From JAEZAF01 sp964395665 (GTDB lineage: Bacteria > Chloroflexota > Anaerolineae > Aggregatilineales > Phototrophicaceae): 25,725 nt of DNA. The DNA lies in assembly GCA_964395665.1 (NCBI GenBank), contig CAYNDH010000047.1, positions 1-25,725 on the forward strand, in the 5' to 3' direction. Each line of letters opens with the position of its first letter. Position 1 is the stretch's first letter. The notes below the pieces were generated by a model, which did no database searches, was not told the origin of the DNA, and saw nothing but the letters and a program-made list of their open reading frames with translations. The translations under genes were made by a program, and so were the position numbers. Below, one piece after another: positions 19,779 through 25,725 of this stretch.

Positions 19779-21335
19779 ATGAGCAGCACCTCACCCAATA
19801 TCCTGTTCATTGTGCTGGATACCCAGCGCCGCGACCGCCTGTCAGTCTACGGCAACCAGCGCGAGACATCGCCAGAGCTTGATGCCTTCAGCACGGGCGC
19901 GACTCTGTTCGAACGCGCCATCTCACCGGCACAATGGACGATCCCGTCACATGCGTCGATGTTCACCGGCCTGTATCCGTCCACACACGAACTGGTCGAA
20001 GCCAATCATGTGCTGTCTGGCAGTTATCCCACCCTGCCTGAGATCCTTCAGGCCTCTGGCTATCACACGGTCGGCTTTTGCAATAATCCGCTGGTCGGCG
20101 TGCTGAATACCGGCCTTCAGCGCGGCTTCGACAATTTTTACAACTACGCAGGCGCAGCGCCCAACCGCCCACTGCAAACGCGTCGTTTCGGGCTTCCACA
20201 GCCGCTGTCGGTCAACTGGCAGCGCTTTGCACGGGCCGTCAGCAATCAGTTCGCGCATAACGACTGGCTGTTCCGCATGTCGCTTCATCCGCTGCTGACA
20301 CCGATCTGGACGCGCTATGTCAATTACAAGGGCGATGCCGAGACTTCAATCGGCGATGTGATCGATTACATGGCCCTGCATCGCAGCCAGAACCGTGACC
20401 AGCCGATGTTCACCTTCCTCAATCTGATGGGGACACATCTGCCTTACCGTCCGCCGCAGGATGCACTCGACCGCATCGCGCCATCCCTGCGCCGTGACCG
20501 TCAGGCCTATAAGTTCATGGGGCGCTTCAACGCCGATGCCGCACGCTGGGCCAGCCCTGCCATCCCCCCCATACAGGATTGGGAACGTCAGGTGATTGAG
20601 GACTTCTACGACGCCGAGATCGCCCATCAGGATCGCCATCTCGGACGCCTGCTGCACGCCCTGAAACAGTCCGGCGCACTGGATGACACGATGGTGATCA
20701 TCGCCGCTGATCATGGCGAAGGCCACGGCGATCATGACTTCTTCGGCCACAGCTTCGTCGTCTATCAGGAACTGGTGCACGTCCCGCTGATCATCCACTA
20801 TCCGGAGCGCTTCCCGGCAGGCAAACGTGTGGCAACCAACGTTTCCACCCGCCGCCTGTTCCATACCGTGCTGGATGTGGCTGGCATCACGCCGCCGCTG
20901 GCTGCTGATGATCCGAATGCCGATGTCGAAGGGCTGTCACTGACGCGCTCGCTCAACGGCAAGCCGGATACCGAACGCGGGCTGGCTTTCGCCGAAGCCT
21001 TCCCGCCGCAGACCTTCCTCAGTGTGCTGCGTCACCGTGCCCCGGCCCTGATCGATCAACTGGCGCTGACACAGGTACGGCGCGGCGTCTATCAGGATGA
21101 ACACAAGCTGGCTGTGGTCGCGGATCGCGTCGAAGGGCTGTTCGATGTCCGGCATGATCCAGGGGAGATCAACGATGTCTCGCAGCAGCACGCGCCGCTG
21201 GTGGTCGAACTCAAGGCGAAGCTGGCCTCATTTGTGAAGCAGGCGGTCGAAGTCCGCGCTGACTCACTGGCGCAGCAGACCGAAGTCAGCGACGAGGTGA
21301 TCGAAAACCTGCGGGCTTTAGGTTATATTGAGTAA
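19779..21335 (+). CDS. Sulfatase-fold (alkaline-phosphatase superfamily) hydrolase
   Basis: The product has 518 residues from the ATG at 19779, which starts right at the conserved 'SPNILFIVLDTQRRD'. The frame is open to 19668 across an 18-bp repeat, and a GTG at 19758 is another option; no start has a clear ribosome site. Metal ligands are recognisable: Asp14 in 'VLDTQ', and 'ADHGEGHGD' with Asp311 and His312, followed by 'FFGHSF'. 'MGTHLPYRPP' and the ending 'ENLRALGYIE' are typical of bacterial sulfatases. The active-site motif reads 'WTIPSHASMFTG': the Cys/Ser that becomes formylglycine is Thr54, and Arg is His. It therefore cannot be a formylglycine sulfatase of the usual type. A phosphodiesterase or phosphotransferase with Thr as nucleophile is plausible. 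No signal peptide is seen. Confidence 0.87.
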   Translation: MSSTSPNILFIVLDTQRRDRLSVYGNQRETSPELDAFSTGATLFERAISPAQWTIPSHASMFTGLYPSTHELVEANHVLSGSYPTLPEILQASGYHTVGFCNNPLVGVLNTGLQRGFDNFYNYAGAAPNRPLQTRRFGLPQPLSVNWQRFARAVSNQFAHNDWLFRMSLHPLLTPIWTRYVNYKGDAETSIGDVIDYMALHRSQNRDQPMFTFLNLMGTHLPYRPPQDALDRIAPSLRRDRQAYKFMGRFNADAARWASPAIPPIQDWERQVIEDFYDAEIAHQDRHLGRLLHALKQSGALDDTMVIIAADHGEGHGDHDFFGHSFVVYQELVHVPLIIHYPERFPAGKRVATNVSTRRLFHTVLDVAGITPPLAADDPNADVEGLSLTRSLNGKPDTERGLAFAEAFPPQTFLSVLRHRAPALIDQLALTQVRRGVYQDEHKLAVVADRVEGLFDVRHDPGEINDVSQQHAPLVVELKAKLASFVKQAVEVRADSLAQQTEVSDEVIENLRALGYIE

Positions 21336-21362
21336 CCTGATTATTGCTGTACTAAACAAAAA

Positions 21363-21386
21363 CCCGCCTCAGGTCACTGAGACGGG
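21363..21386. terminator. Bidirectional terminator, sulfatase / cold-shock gene
   Basis: CCCG-C-CTCA (21363-21371) pairs with TGAG-A-CGGG (21378-21386) around a 6-nt loop with one mismatch. On the minus strand the stem is followed by TTTTTGTTT, a clear T-tract for the cold-shock gene. On the plus strand the tail is CTTCATTTTC. Confidence 0.8.
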
Positions 21387-21428
21387 CTTCATTTTCAAAA
21401 GAGAGGGTGTAGCCTATAGCTTGTGCAG

Positions 21429-21641
21429 TTAGTTCTGGACAGTGACTGCGCTGGCCTGCTTACCCTTCCGACCTTCAGTAATTTCGAACTCGACCTTGTC
21501 GCCTTCGTTGAGGGTGCGGAAACCATTGGACTGGATCTCAGAGTAGTGAACGAACAAGTCGCTCCCGTTTTCTGGGGTGATGAAGCCGTAGCCCTTTTCA
21601 CTGTTGAACCACTTCACCGTACCACGCATGCGTTCTGCCAT
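21429..21641 (-). CDS. Cold-shock domain protein (CspA family)
   Basis: The product has 70 residues from the ATG at 21639-21641 ('MAERMRGTVKWF'), the normal CspA length. The frame is open further upstream, but that part is not Csp-like; AGGAG about 10 nt ahead fits this start. Both nucleic-acid-binding motifs are present: RNP1 'KGYGFI' (about 16-21) and RNP2 'LFVHYS' (about 29-34), with 'GTVKWFNSEKGYGFI' the classic opening. It forms a five-stranded OB-fold that melts RNA secondary structure and acts as an RNA chaperone. Its promoter is about 250 bp upstream (21893-21920), giving a long leader of the kind that regulates cold-shock mRNAs. Confidence 0.95.
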   Translation of the reverse strand: MAERMRGTVKWFNSEKGYGFITPENGSDLFVHYSEIQSNGFRTLNEGDKVEFEITEGRKGKQASAVTVQN

Positions 21642-21886
21642 TTTAGGATTACTCCTGATGTTGTGTAGATGGTGCTGCTTTCGCCTTCCGTAACACGCAC
21701 ACGCCCCCCCAGAGGGAGTTTGTAGCACCAGACCTGCTCAAGGTCTGTCGAAACTGACAACGATGTTCGCCCTGCCAGTCAAGGCTTCTGGCTGCCATGT
21801 TTCTGTATTCGTCCCGCAGGCTGCCGGTACGCCACCACCGTACCGATGTGGTTAAGATACTATTATCTTGAAGCCACCCACATAGC
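21642..21886 (-). promoter_or_regulatory. Long 5' leader of the cold-shock mRNA
   Basis: About 245 nt lie between the predicted transcription start and the Csp start codon, with no credible upstream gene. TGGTGCT (21669-21675) can pair with AGCACCA (21724-21730) near the ribosome site. Long structured leaders act as temperature-responsive elements in the cspA family of other bacteria; that role here is inference. Confidence 0.5.
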
Positions 21887-21892
21887 GCCCTG

Positions 21893-21920
21893 ATTATATG
21901 ACGAATCGCGTTAAATGCAA
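21893..21920 (-). promoter_or_regulatory. Promoter of the cold-shock gene
   Basis: On the minus strand: -35 TTGCAT (21915-21920), 16-bp spacer, perfect -10 TATAAT (21893-21898). Confidence 0.65.
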
Positions 21921-22378
21921 AGTTTTTTCCATAAATTTTAACCTGTAATGTGACCAGCATCCTATTACCAGGGCGGTTTGCGTAAAATTTATCTGCCTCT
22001 CAATCAGATTTCAGGTTCACATCTCGCCTAATAATACCTTTTCAGGTATATTGATAACAGATTAGGCTCCTGCGATCGGCATCATAGAAGATGAGTCACA
22101 GATAAATAGCAATGGCGGATATCCGGCGCTGAAAATGGTGATTATCACACGATTTTGTCAGCACCTGCTACAAATAGCAGCTCCGATAAGCAGCCGGTAC
22201 TGGCCCTGACTGCCTGTGCTAATCTGAAGCAGGCACGCCATCAGCTCACCCATCCAGACGAAAGTACCCCGTCCAATGCCGCCGCGAAGCCATCATCAGT
22301 CTCGCAAGCTGTCGCATCTCTGTCTACAATACCCACAGACTCGCATTCGGATGCAACCCTGATCAAGAGTGACTGTTT
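21921..22378. other. Divergent intergenic region, csp / rhodanese
   Basis: No gene is credible here. A nested inverted repeat occupies 22026-22067: GCCTAAT (22026-22032) pairs with ATTAGGC (22061-22067) and encloses ATACC/GGTAT (22034-22038, 22045-22049). A possible -10, TACAAT (22325-22330), lies about 50 bp before the rhodanese start but has only a poor -35. The open frame at 22155-22460 starts with TTG, overlaps the real gene, and looks spurious. Confidence 0.5.
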
Positions 22379-23296
22379 ATGTCATCACAGCCTTACCCTA
22401 AACCGATTGTTTCAACCGTCTGGCTCGAAGGTCATCTGCGTGATGCCGCTGTCCGCGTGATTGATATTCGCGGGCATGTCGCCCCGGCCAGCGATCCGCC
22501 GCCGCACTATTTCAGCCATCGCAGCGCCTACACCAGAAGCCATATCCCCGGCGCGGTCTTCATCGACTGGGTTACGGACATCACCATTGACGGCCCAGCG
22601 CAGATGCAGATCGCCCCGCCGGAGAAATTCGCCGCCCTGATGGGCAAGCTGGGCATCAATGACCGTACCTTCGTCGTCGCCTATGATGATGCTGACGGCA
22701 TGTTCGCGGCGCGGCTGTGGTGGGCGCTTCAGTATTACGGCCATGATCAGGTGGCGGTGCTGGACGGTGGCTGGCAGAAATGGCTGGCGGAAGACCGCCC
22801 CATCACATCGGAGTCGCCGCGCATCCCCGTGACGACCTTCACCCCGCGCATCAATCCCGCCCTGCGCTGGACCGCCGACGATGTCCAGCAGGCACTTGAA
22901 ACGGGCGCGAACAACGTTCATCTGATTGATGTCCGCACCCCTGCCGAATACAGCGGTCAGGCGTCCCGGGCCAAACGCATGGGGCATATCCCCGGCGCGA
23001 TCAATCTGCCCCGCAGCATATTAGTCAGCAGTGATGGCGCGCTCAAACCGTCCGGTGTCCTTCAGGATCTGTTCGCCGCCCATGACATCACCCTGAACGG
23101 CGCCGCTGGCTCGGCTGACAGCGCAGAGCAGGCAGATCAGACTGACAGTGAGAAACCGGTGATCCTGTACTGCAACAGCGGCATCTCGGCCAGTTACGGG
23201 CTGCTGGCGCTGCGTCAGGCCGGATACGAAGTCGGCGCGGTCTATGATGGTTCGTGGAAAGATTGGGGCAACGACGACACCCGCCCGGTTGAATAG
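22379..23296 (+). CDS. Sulfurtransferase with tandem rhodanese domains
   Basis: The product has 305 residues, the normal size for two-domain thiosulfate or 3-mercaptopyruvate sulfurtransferases. The N-terminal domain (about 10-140) has 'VIDIR', 'SHIPGAVFIDW' and 'YDDADGMFAARLWW', with Asp where a catalytic Cys would be, so it is structural. The C-terminal domain (about 160-300) has 'LIDVRTPAEYSG', 'GHIPGAINLP' and the active loop 'YCNSGISAS' with Cys265 as persulfide carrier. The loop CNSGIS differs from both CRKGVT (thiosulfate type) and CGSGVT (mercaptopyruvate type), so the donor is unclear. An acidic insert ('GSADSAEQADQTDSE', about 244-258) precedes the last strand. It is cytoplasmic and transfers sulfane sulfur to cyanide or thiols. 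Confidence 0.92.
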   Translation: MSSQPYPKPIVSTVWLEGHLRDAAVRVIDIRGHVAPASDPPPHYFSHRSAYTRSHIPGAVFIDWVTDITIDGPAQMQIAPPEKFAALMGKLGINDRTFVVAYDDADGMFAARLWWALQYYGHDQVAVLDGGWQKWLAEDRPITSESPRIPVTTFTPRINPALRWTADDVQQALETGANNVHLIDVRTPAEYSGQASRAKRMGHIPGAINLPRSILVSSDGALKPSGVLQDLFAAHDITLNGAAGSADSAEQADQTDSEKPVILYCNSGISASYGLLALRQAGYEVGAVYDGSWKDWGNDDTRPVE

Positions 23297-23458
23297 GGCG
23301 CATTTGAGTTATACCAGAGACGGCGGCCCTGTCCCGGGGGGAAAGCTTAACGACAGCAGGCCACAGGCTGCATTATACTCAAAGTGATCGTGCAGGCGCT
23401 GTGACGGGCAGATCGCGACCGGTGTGTTTGCCGTTGGTATGCTTGCAGATTCGCATGT
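23297..23458. other. Intergenic, no gene or repeat recognised
   Basis: This is the 3' flank of the rhodanese gene. It contains a purine run near 23335 and no clear terminator hairpin. The adjoining promoter elements of the next gene are listed separately. Confidence 0.5.
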
Positions 23459-23491
23459 TTGCATCGCAAATTAAACCTAGCTATAGTTTAA
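23459..23491 (+). promoter_or_regulatory. Promoter with AT-rich palindrome for the DUF167 gene
   Basis: -35 TTGCAT (23459-23464), 17-bp spacer, -10 TATAGT (23482-23487). The palindrome TTAAAC (23471-23476), 9 bp, GTTTAA (23486-23491) spans the spacer and -10 and has TAGCTA near its centre. The leader to the ATG would be about 118 nt. Confidence 0.55.
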
Positions 23492-23611
23492 AATGTCGCA
23501 GACCTGTCTGAAATCGTCAATAAATTTACATATCAACAAATTGCACACGCCCACAAACGGTCACGCTGACCACTACACCGGCGCGTCGATTTTAAGCAAA
23601 AGGGTGACCCA

Positions 23612-23938
23612 ATGATGGATCGCAAATTTCAGATTACCGATGCCAAGGGCGGCGCAGCCTTTACCGTCCGCGTGGTGACACGCTCCGCCAGCACACAGCT
23701 CGTCGGCCTTCAGGAAGACGGCACGCTGAAGATCCGCCTGGTGGCGAATGCCGCCGGTGACAGCGCCGCCAATGAAGAGCTGGTCCGCTTTCTGGCGTCT
23801 GAACTCGGTGTGGAGCAGGATCATATCGAGATCGTCGCAGGCGCGAATGGGCGTGATAAACTCGTCAGCGTGGAAGGCATCACGACCGCACTGGTCGAAC
23901 AACGCCTTGGCAAGCCCTCTGATGAAGGCAGCGATTAA
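23612..23938 (+). CDS. DUF167 / YggU-family protein
   Basis: The product has 108 residues, a usual length. 'FTVRVVTRSASTQLVGLQEDGTLKIRLVANAAGDSAANEELVRFL' (about 17-61, read by position) is the DUF167 (UPF0235) core: strand 'VRV', the turn before 'G', 'LKIRL' and 'AN-EL--FLA'. The central invariant motif is usually App-dGkAN; here it is 'ANAAGDSAAN', so the Lys is missing. The C-terminal half 'IEIVAGANGRDKLVSVEGI' retains 'G--GRDK-V-I-G'. The family has no firm biochemical function. An acidic/polar tail ends the protein. The ATG-ATG start is preceded by GGGTGA; either Met may be used. It has its own promoter. Confidence 0.85.
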   Translation: MMDRKFQITDAKGGAAFTVRVVTRSASTQLVGLQEDGTLKIRLVANAAGDSAANEELVRFLASELGVEQDHIEIVAGANGRDKLVSVEGITTALVEQRLGKPSDEGSD

Positions 23939-24401
23939 CCACCGCTTGTAAATCGTCACCAGAGAGCATTTGAATCTTCAGAAAGCGGTTCTGAATCTTA
24001 TGGAAACGCCGGACGACGCCTCACATGCCTGCATGTCGTTGTCACAGAATGCAAGTTGCATCAATGCACAGTCTGTGATGTGTAGGGGCGCAATACTTTG
24101 CGCCCTGTGATCGGTGTCGCTAAAAGGCCCCCTATCCCGGCATTGCAGGCAATGCTACCCATTCCAGTCGCTTCGCTCTTTCAGAGGGGAAGGGTGGCGC
24201 AGTTCTATCGCGCCGGGATGGGGGGAAACCGTGGCCCGATTTATACCTGGCTTTAACGTGTAAACTGCTTAACCTGGTACACATGGGACCGGATTCTTCC
24301 AGCCCATGCCGGAAACCAGATTTTCAGAGAGCTTAATCAGCCTATACCGGCCTATACCAGCCTGTCGCACCTGATCTGCTGCACCTGACGGAGCATCAAC
24401 C
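23939..24401. other. Intergenic stretch crowded with hairpins
   Basis: No gene is seen. TATGGAAAC and GGACGACGC (from about 24000) parallel TATGGAAAC and GGACAACGC at 169-189. Hairpins follow at 24012-24043 (GACGAC...GTTGTC with inner ACATGC/CT/GCATGT), 24049-24061 (ATGCAA/G/TTGCAT), 24086-24105 (GGGCGCAA/TACT/TTGCGCCC) and 24140-24155 (GCATTGC/AG/GCAATGC). A short 'CCTATACC' repeat lies at about 24340-24365 just before the lipoprotein gene. Confidence 0.6.
24012..24155. repeat. Cluster of dispersed-family hairpins
   Basis: Four hairpins in 144 bp share the features of the elements at 181-258 and 19493-19512: mostly 1-4 nt loops, TGC/GCA arms next to the loop, and a GTAGGG lead-in before the GGGCGCAA stem. 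It looks like a diverged second copy of the left-edge element. Confidence 0.55.
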
Positions 24402-25550
24402 ATGCCAATTCTTCTTCTGCACGCGACCGCTGCTCTGATTTCAGGGCACGGCGGCCCACAACGCAGGCTGGACTGGCTTTTCAGGCGTGCGGCGCTGGTC
24501 TGCTGCCTGATGACGGTCGGTGTGATAGCGGCCTGCACTCCGGCGGAGTCCACGCCAGCCCCCACGCAGGTATTATTCACGCCGGTCCCGACCATCACGC
24601 CAACTGATCCCACTGAAGAGACAGCACAGCCGTCTGATGTGATGTCACCGGCGGATGTCGGCAGCCGCTCACTTGATTCGCTCCAGACGGCGGATATCGC
24701 GGCGGATACTGACCGCCCGAACATCGATCCACAGGCTGACGCTGTGGCACGCGCCCGTCAGGATGCCGCCACCCGCGCCGATACCATCGCGGAAGCCGTG
24801 CAGGTCGTGCAGGTTGAGGCCATCCAGTGGGAAGCAGAAGCCGATGACTGCGCCAGCGCGTCCGTGATCCCCACACCGGCCAGCGGCCAGCAGCCCGACA
24901 CAGCGGCGGATGCCTATCATATCCTGCTGGTGTTCGGTGAGCGCGTCTATGACTATCAGGCGCGTGTTTCCGTGGATACAGCCGACGACGATGATAGCGC
25001 TGAAACCGACGCTCCGGCTCCGCTTCAGCTCTGCGCTCAATATGATCTTTACACCGAAAAGCCGGAATTATTCGTCGCGCTCGATCCGATTGCCGGCGAA
25101 CTGGCACAGCTTGCCATTCAGCGCGTCGCGACCGAACTCGATCTGCCGCAGGCCCGTGTCCAGCTTGTCAGTGCCGAGCCGATGCTGTGGCAGGATGCCA
25201 GTCTGGGCTGTCCATTTGAGGGCCAGTTCTACGCTACGCAGATCGTGGAAGGCTATCGGTTTGTGATTGAGGCCGCTGGCAACCGCTATCAGTTCCACTC
25301 CAATTATGACCGGCTGGTGCTGTGCGAAAGCGCTCTGGTGCCGACCGCCACGCCGACCTTTACGCCGACCCCCACCCCGACCGTCACGCCAACCCGCACG
25401 CCGACATCCACCCGGACGCCGACCTTAACCCGCACGCCAACCCGTGAACGGACGGCCACCGCTCCACGGACGGCCACCGCTCCACGGACGGCCACCGTCA
25501 CACGGACGCCAGTCCAGACGCCGACTTCGGCCCGTACAGCGACCCCCTGA
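24402..25550 (+). CDS. Secreted lipoprotein with duplicated domain and Thr/Pro tail
   Basis: The product has 382 residues. Basic 'RR' (29-30... by position) precedes a hydrophobic segment and lipobox 'VIAAC', giving lipidated Cys45 after signal peptidase II cleavage. A low-complexity Pro/Thr linker (46-75) is followed by two related modules. The first (about 135-200) is degenerate: 'EAIQWEAEADDC' then 'YHILLVFGERVYDYQARVS'. The second (about 255-306) is clear: 'EPMLWQDASLGCPFEGQFYA', then 'GYRFVIEAAGNRYQFHSNYDRLVLCE'. The module recurs in Chloroflexota lipoproteins as I recall; its function is unknown. The tail (about 310-382) is TPTPT-like, ending in an 18-bp-encoded repeat 'RTATAP', and probably spans the cell wall or is glycosylated. 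CGGAG lies about 9 nt before the ATG. Confidence 0.85.
   Translation: MPILLLHATAALISGHGGPQRRLDWLFRRAALVCCLMTVGVIAACTPAESTPAPTQVLFTPVPTITPTDPTEETAQPSDVMSPADVGSRSLDSLQTADIAADTDRPNIDPQADAVARARQDAATRADTIAEAVQVVQVEAIQWEAEADDCASASVIPTPASGQQPDTAADAYHILLVFGERVYDYQARVSVDTADDDDSAETDAPAPLQLCAQYDLYTEKPELFVALDPIAGELAQLAIQRVATELDLPQARVQLVSAEPMLWQDASLGCPFEGQFYATQIVEGYRFVIEAAGNRYQFHSNYDRLVLCESALVPTATPTFTPTPTPTVTPTRTPTSTRTPTLTRTPTRERTATAPRTATAPRTATVTRTPVQTPTSARTATP
25449..25502. repeat. Three 18-bp tandem repeats in the lipoprotein tail
   Basis: CGGACGGCCACCGCTCCA at 25449-25466 and 25467-25484, and a variant at 25485-25502. In frame, they encode 'RTATAP' hexapeptides. The unit length equals that of the repeats in the AraC gene and ahead of the sulfatase gene. 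Confidence 0.88.
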
Positions 25551-25557
25551 ATCAAAA

Positions 25558-25603
25558 CACAGGCTGACAGATCGCCCTGAAAGGGATCATCTGTCAGCCT
25601 GTG
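25558..25603 (+). terminator. Strong terminator of the lipoprotein gene
   Basis: CACAGGCTGACAGAT (25558-25572) pairs perfectly with ATCTGTCAGCCTGTG (25589-25603), a 15-bp stem. The loop can fold further (CCCT/AGGG). It begins 8 bp after the stop codon; the downstream T-tract is weak (CTTTAATTTC). Confidence 0.8.
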
Positions 25604-25679
25604 GATACTGCTTTAATTTCAGGCAGAGTAGAGGCTGTGTGAAAGTTAGTGGCTTCTGGCTGTAGCGCCCCTGGGTTCT

Positions 25680-25725
25680 GTTGACGTTTCGATCATAATG
25701 CGCCTCTGCAAGCCGGTTTTGTGTA
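25680..25725. repeat. Copy 2 of the 46-bp dispersed repeat, cut by the window edge
   Basis: GTTGACG (25680-25686), 17-bp spacer, CTCTGCAAGCC and GTTTTGTGTA (25704-25725). It matches 4234-4279 with identical spacing and one mismatch outside the spacer. The match runs to the last base of the window, so the true element may be longer. Confidence 0.6.

Overview
This window looks like a piece of a draft, metagenome-type bacterial assembly, most plausibly a member of Chloroflexota (Anaerolineae-like). That placement is an inference. It rests on Thr/Pro-tailed lipoproteins, a polytopic GT39-like protein with a C-terminal beta domain, a family of small 'W-T-W-x-x-F' STAS-like proteins, SPDG beta-propeller secreted proteins, and a chromosome with many short hairpin-forming intergenic repeats. 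There is no phage, plasmid, CRISPR, rRNA or tRNA signal. A 100-N scaffold gap sits at 5226-5325 and is flanked by an exact 55-bp duplication, which is probably an assembly artefact.

Layout. 1-308 is a non-coding, highly structured stretch with an 11-bp inverted repeat enclosing two hairpins. 309-2266 (minus) is a tandem array of four paralogous small STAS/SpoIIAA-like proteins. 2530-4842 (minus) carries a 2TM-domain protein, a class I methyltransferase and an OsmC-type peroxidase with its own extended -10 promoter. 4969-5139 is the C-terminal remnant of a WD40 protein, followed by the gap. 5557-7668 (plus) is a large GT-C-type membrane protein that converges on a Cys/Met-metabolism PLP enzyme at 7685-8857. 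9093-9845 is an SDR oxidoreductase. 9994-11745 (minus) is an alpha/beta hydrolase fused to a polytopic membrane domain. 12039-12719 (plus) is a DtxR-family metalloregulator. 12758-14506 (minus) is a secreted beta-propeller protein. 14691-15101 (plus) is a stand-alone receiver protein. 15199-16056 (minus) is a manganese catalase. 16348-18728 (minus) is an AraC/GyrI-like regulator followed by two VOC proteins. 18887-19288 (plus) is a four-helix membrane protein. 19779-21335 (plus) is a sulfatase-fold enzyme lacking the formylglycine Cys. 21429-21641 (minus) is a cold-shock protein with a long leader. 22379-23296 (plus) is a tandem rhodanese. 23612-23938 (plus) is a DUF167 protein. 24402-25550 (plus) is a Thr/Pro-tailed lipoprotein.

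How the genes fit together: these are mostly independent one- to three-gene units rather than one large system. A loose theme is redox and sulfur homeostasis: OsmC, Mn catalase, rhodanese, transsulfuration enzyme, and a DtxR regulator that could sense Mn or Fe. The only convincing functional cluster is AraC/GyrI-VOC-VOC.

The most unusual content is outside conventional gene function. It comprises the four-copy STAS-like array, a family of GGACA/GCATTGC hairpins with 2-nt loops scattered between genes, a 46-bp dispersed repeat found at 4234 and again at the right edge, 18-bp tandem repeats at three separate loci, and several promoters with palindromes on or beside the -10 box. No clearly new multi-gene system is visible.
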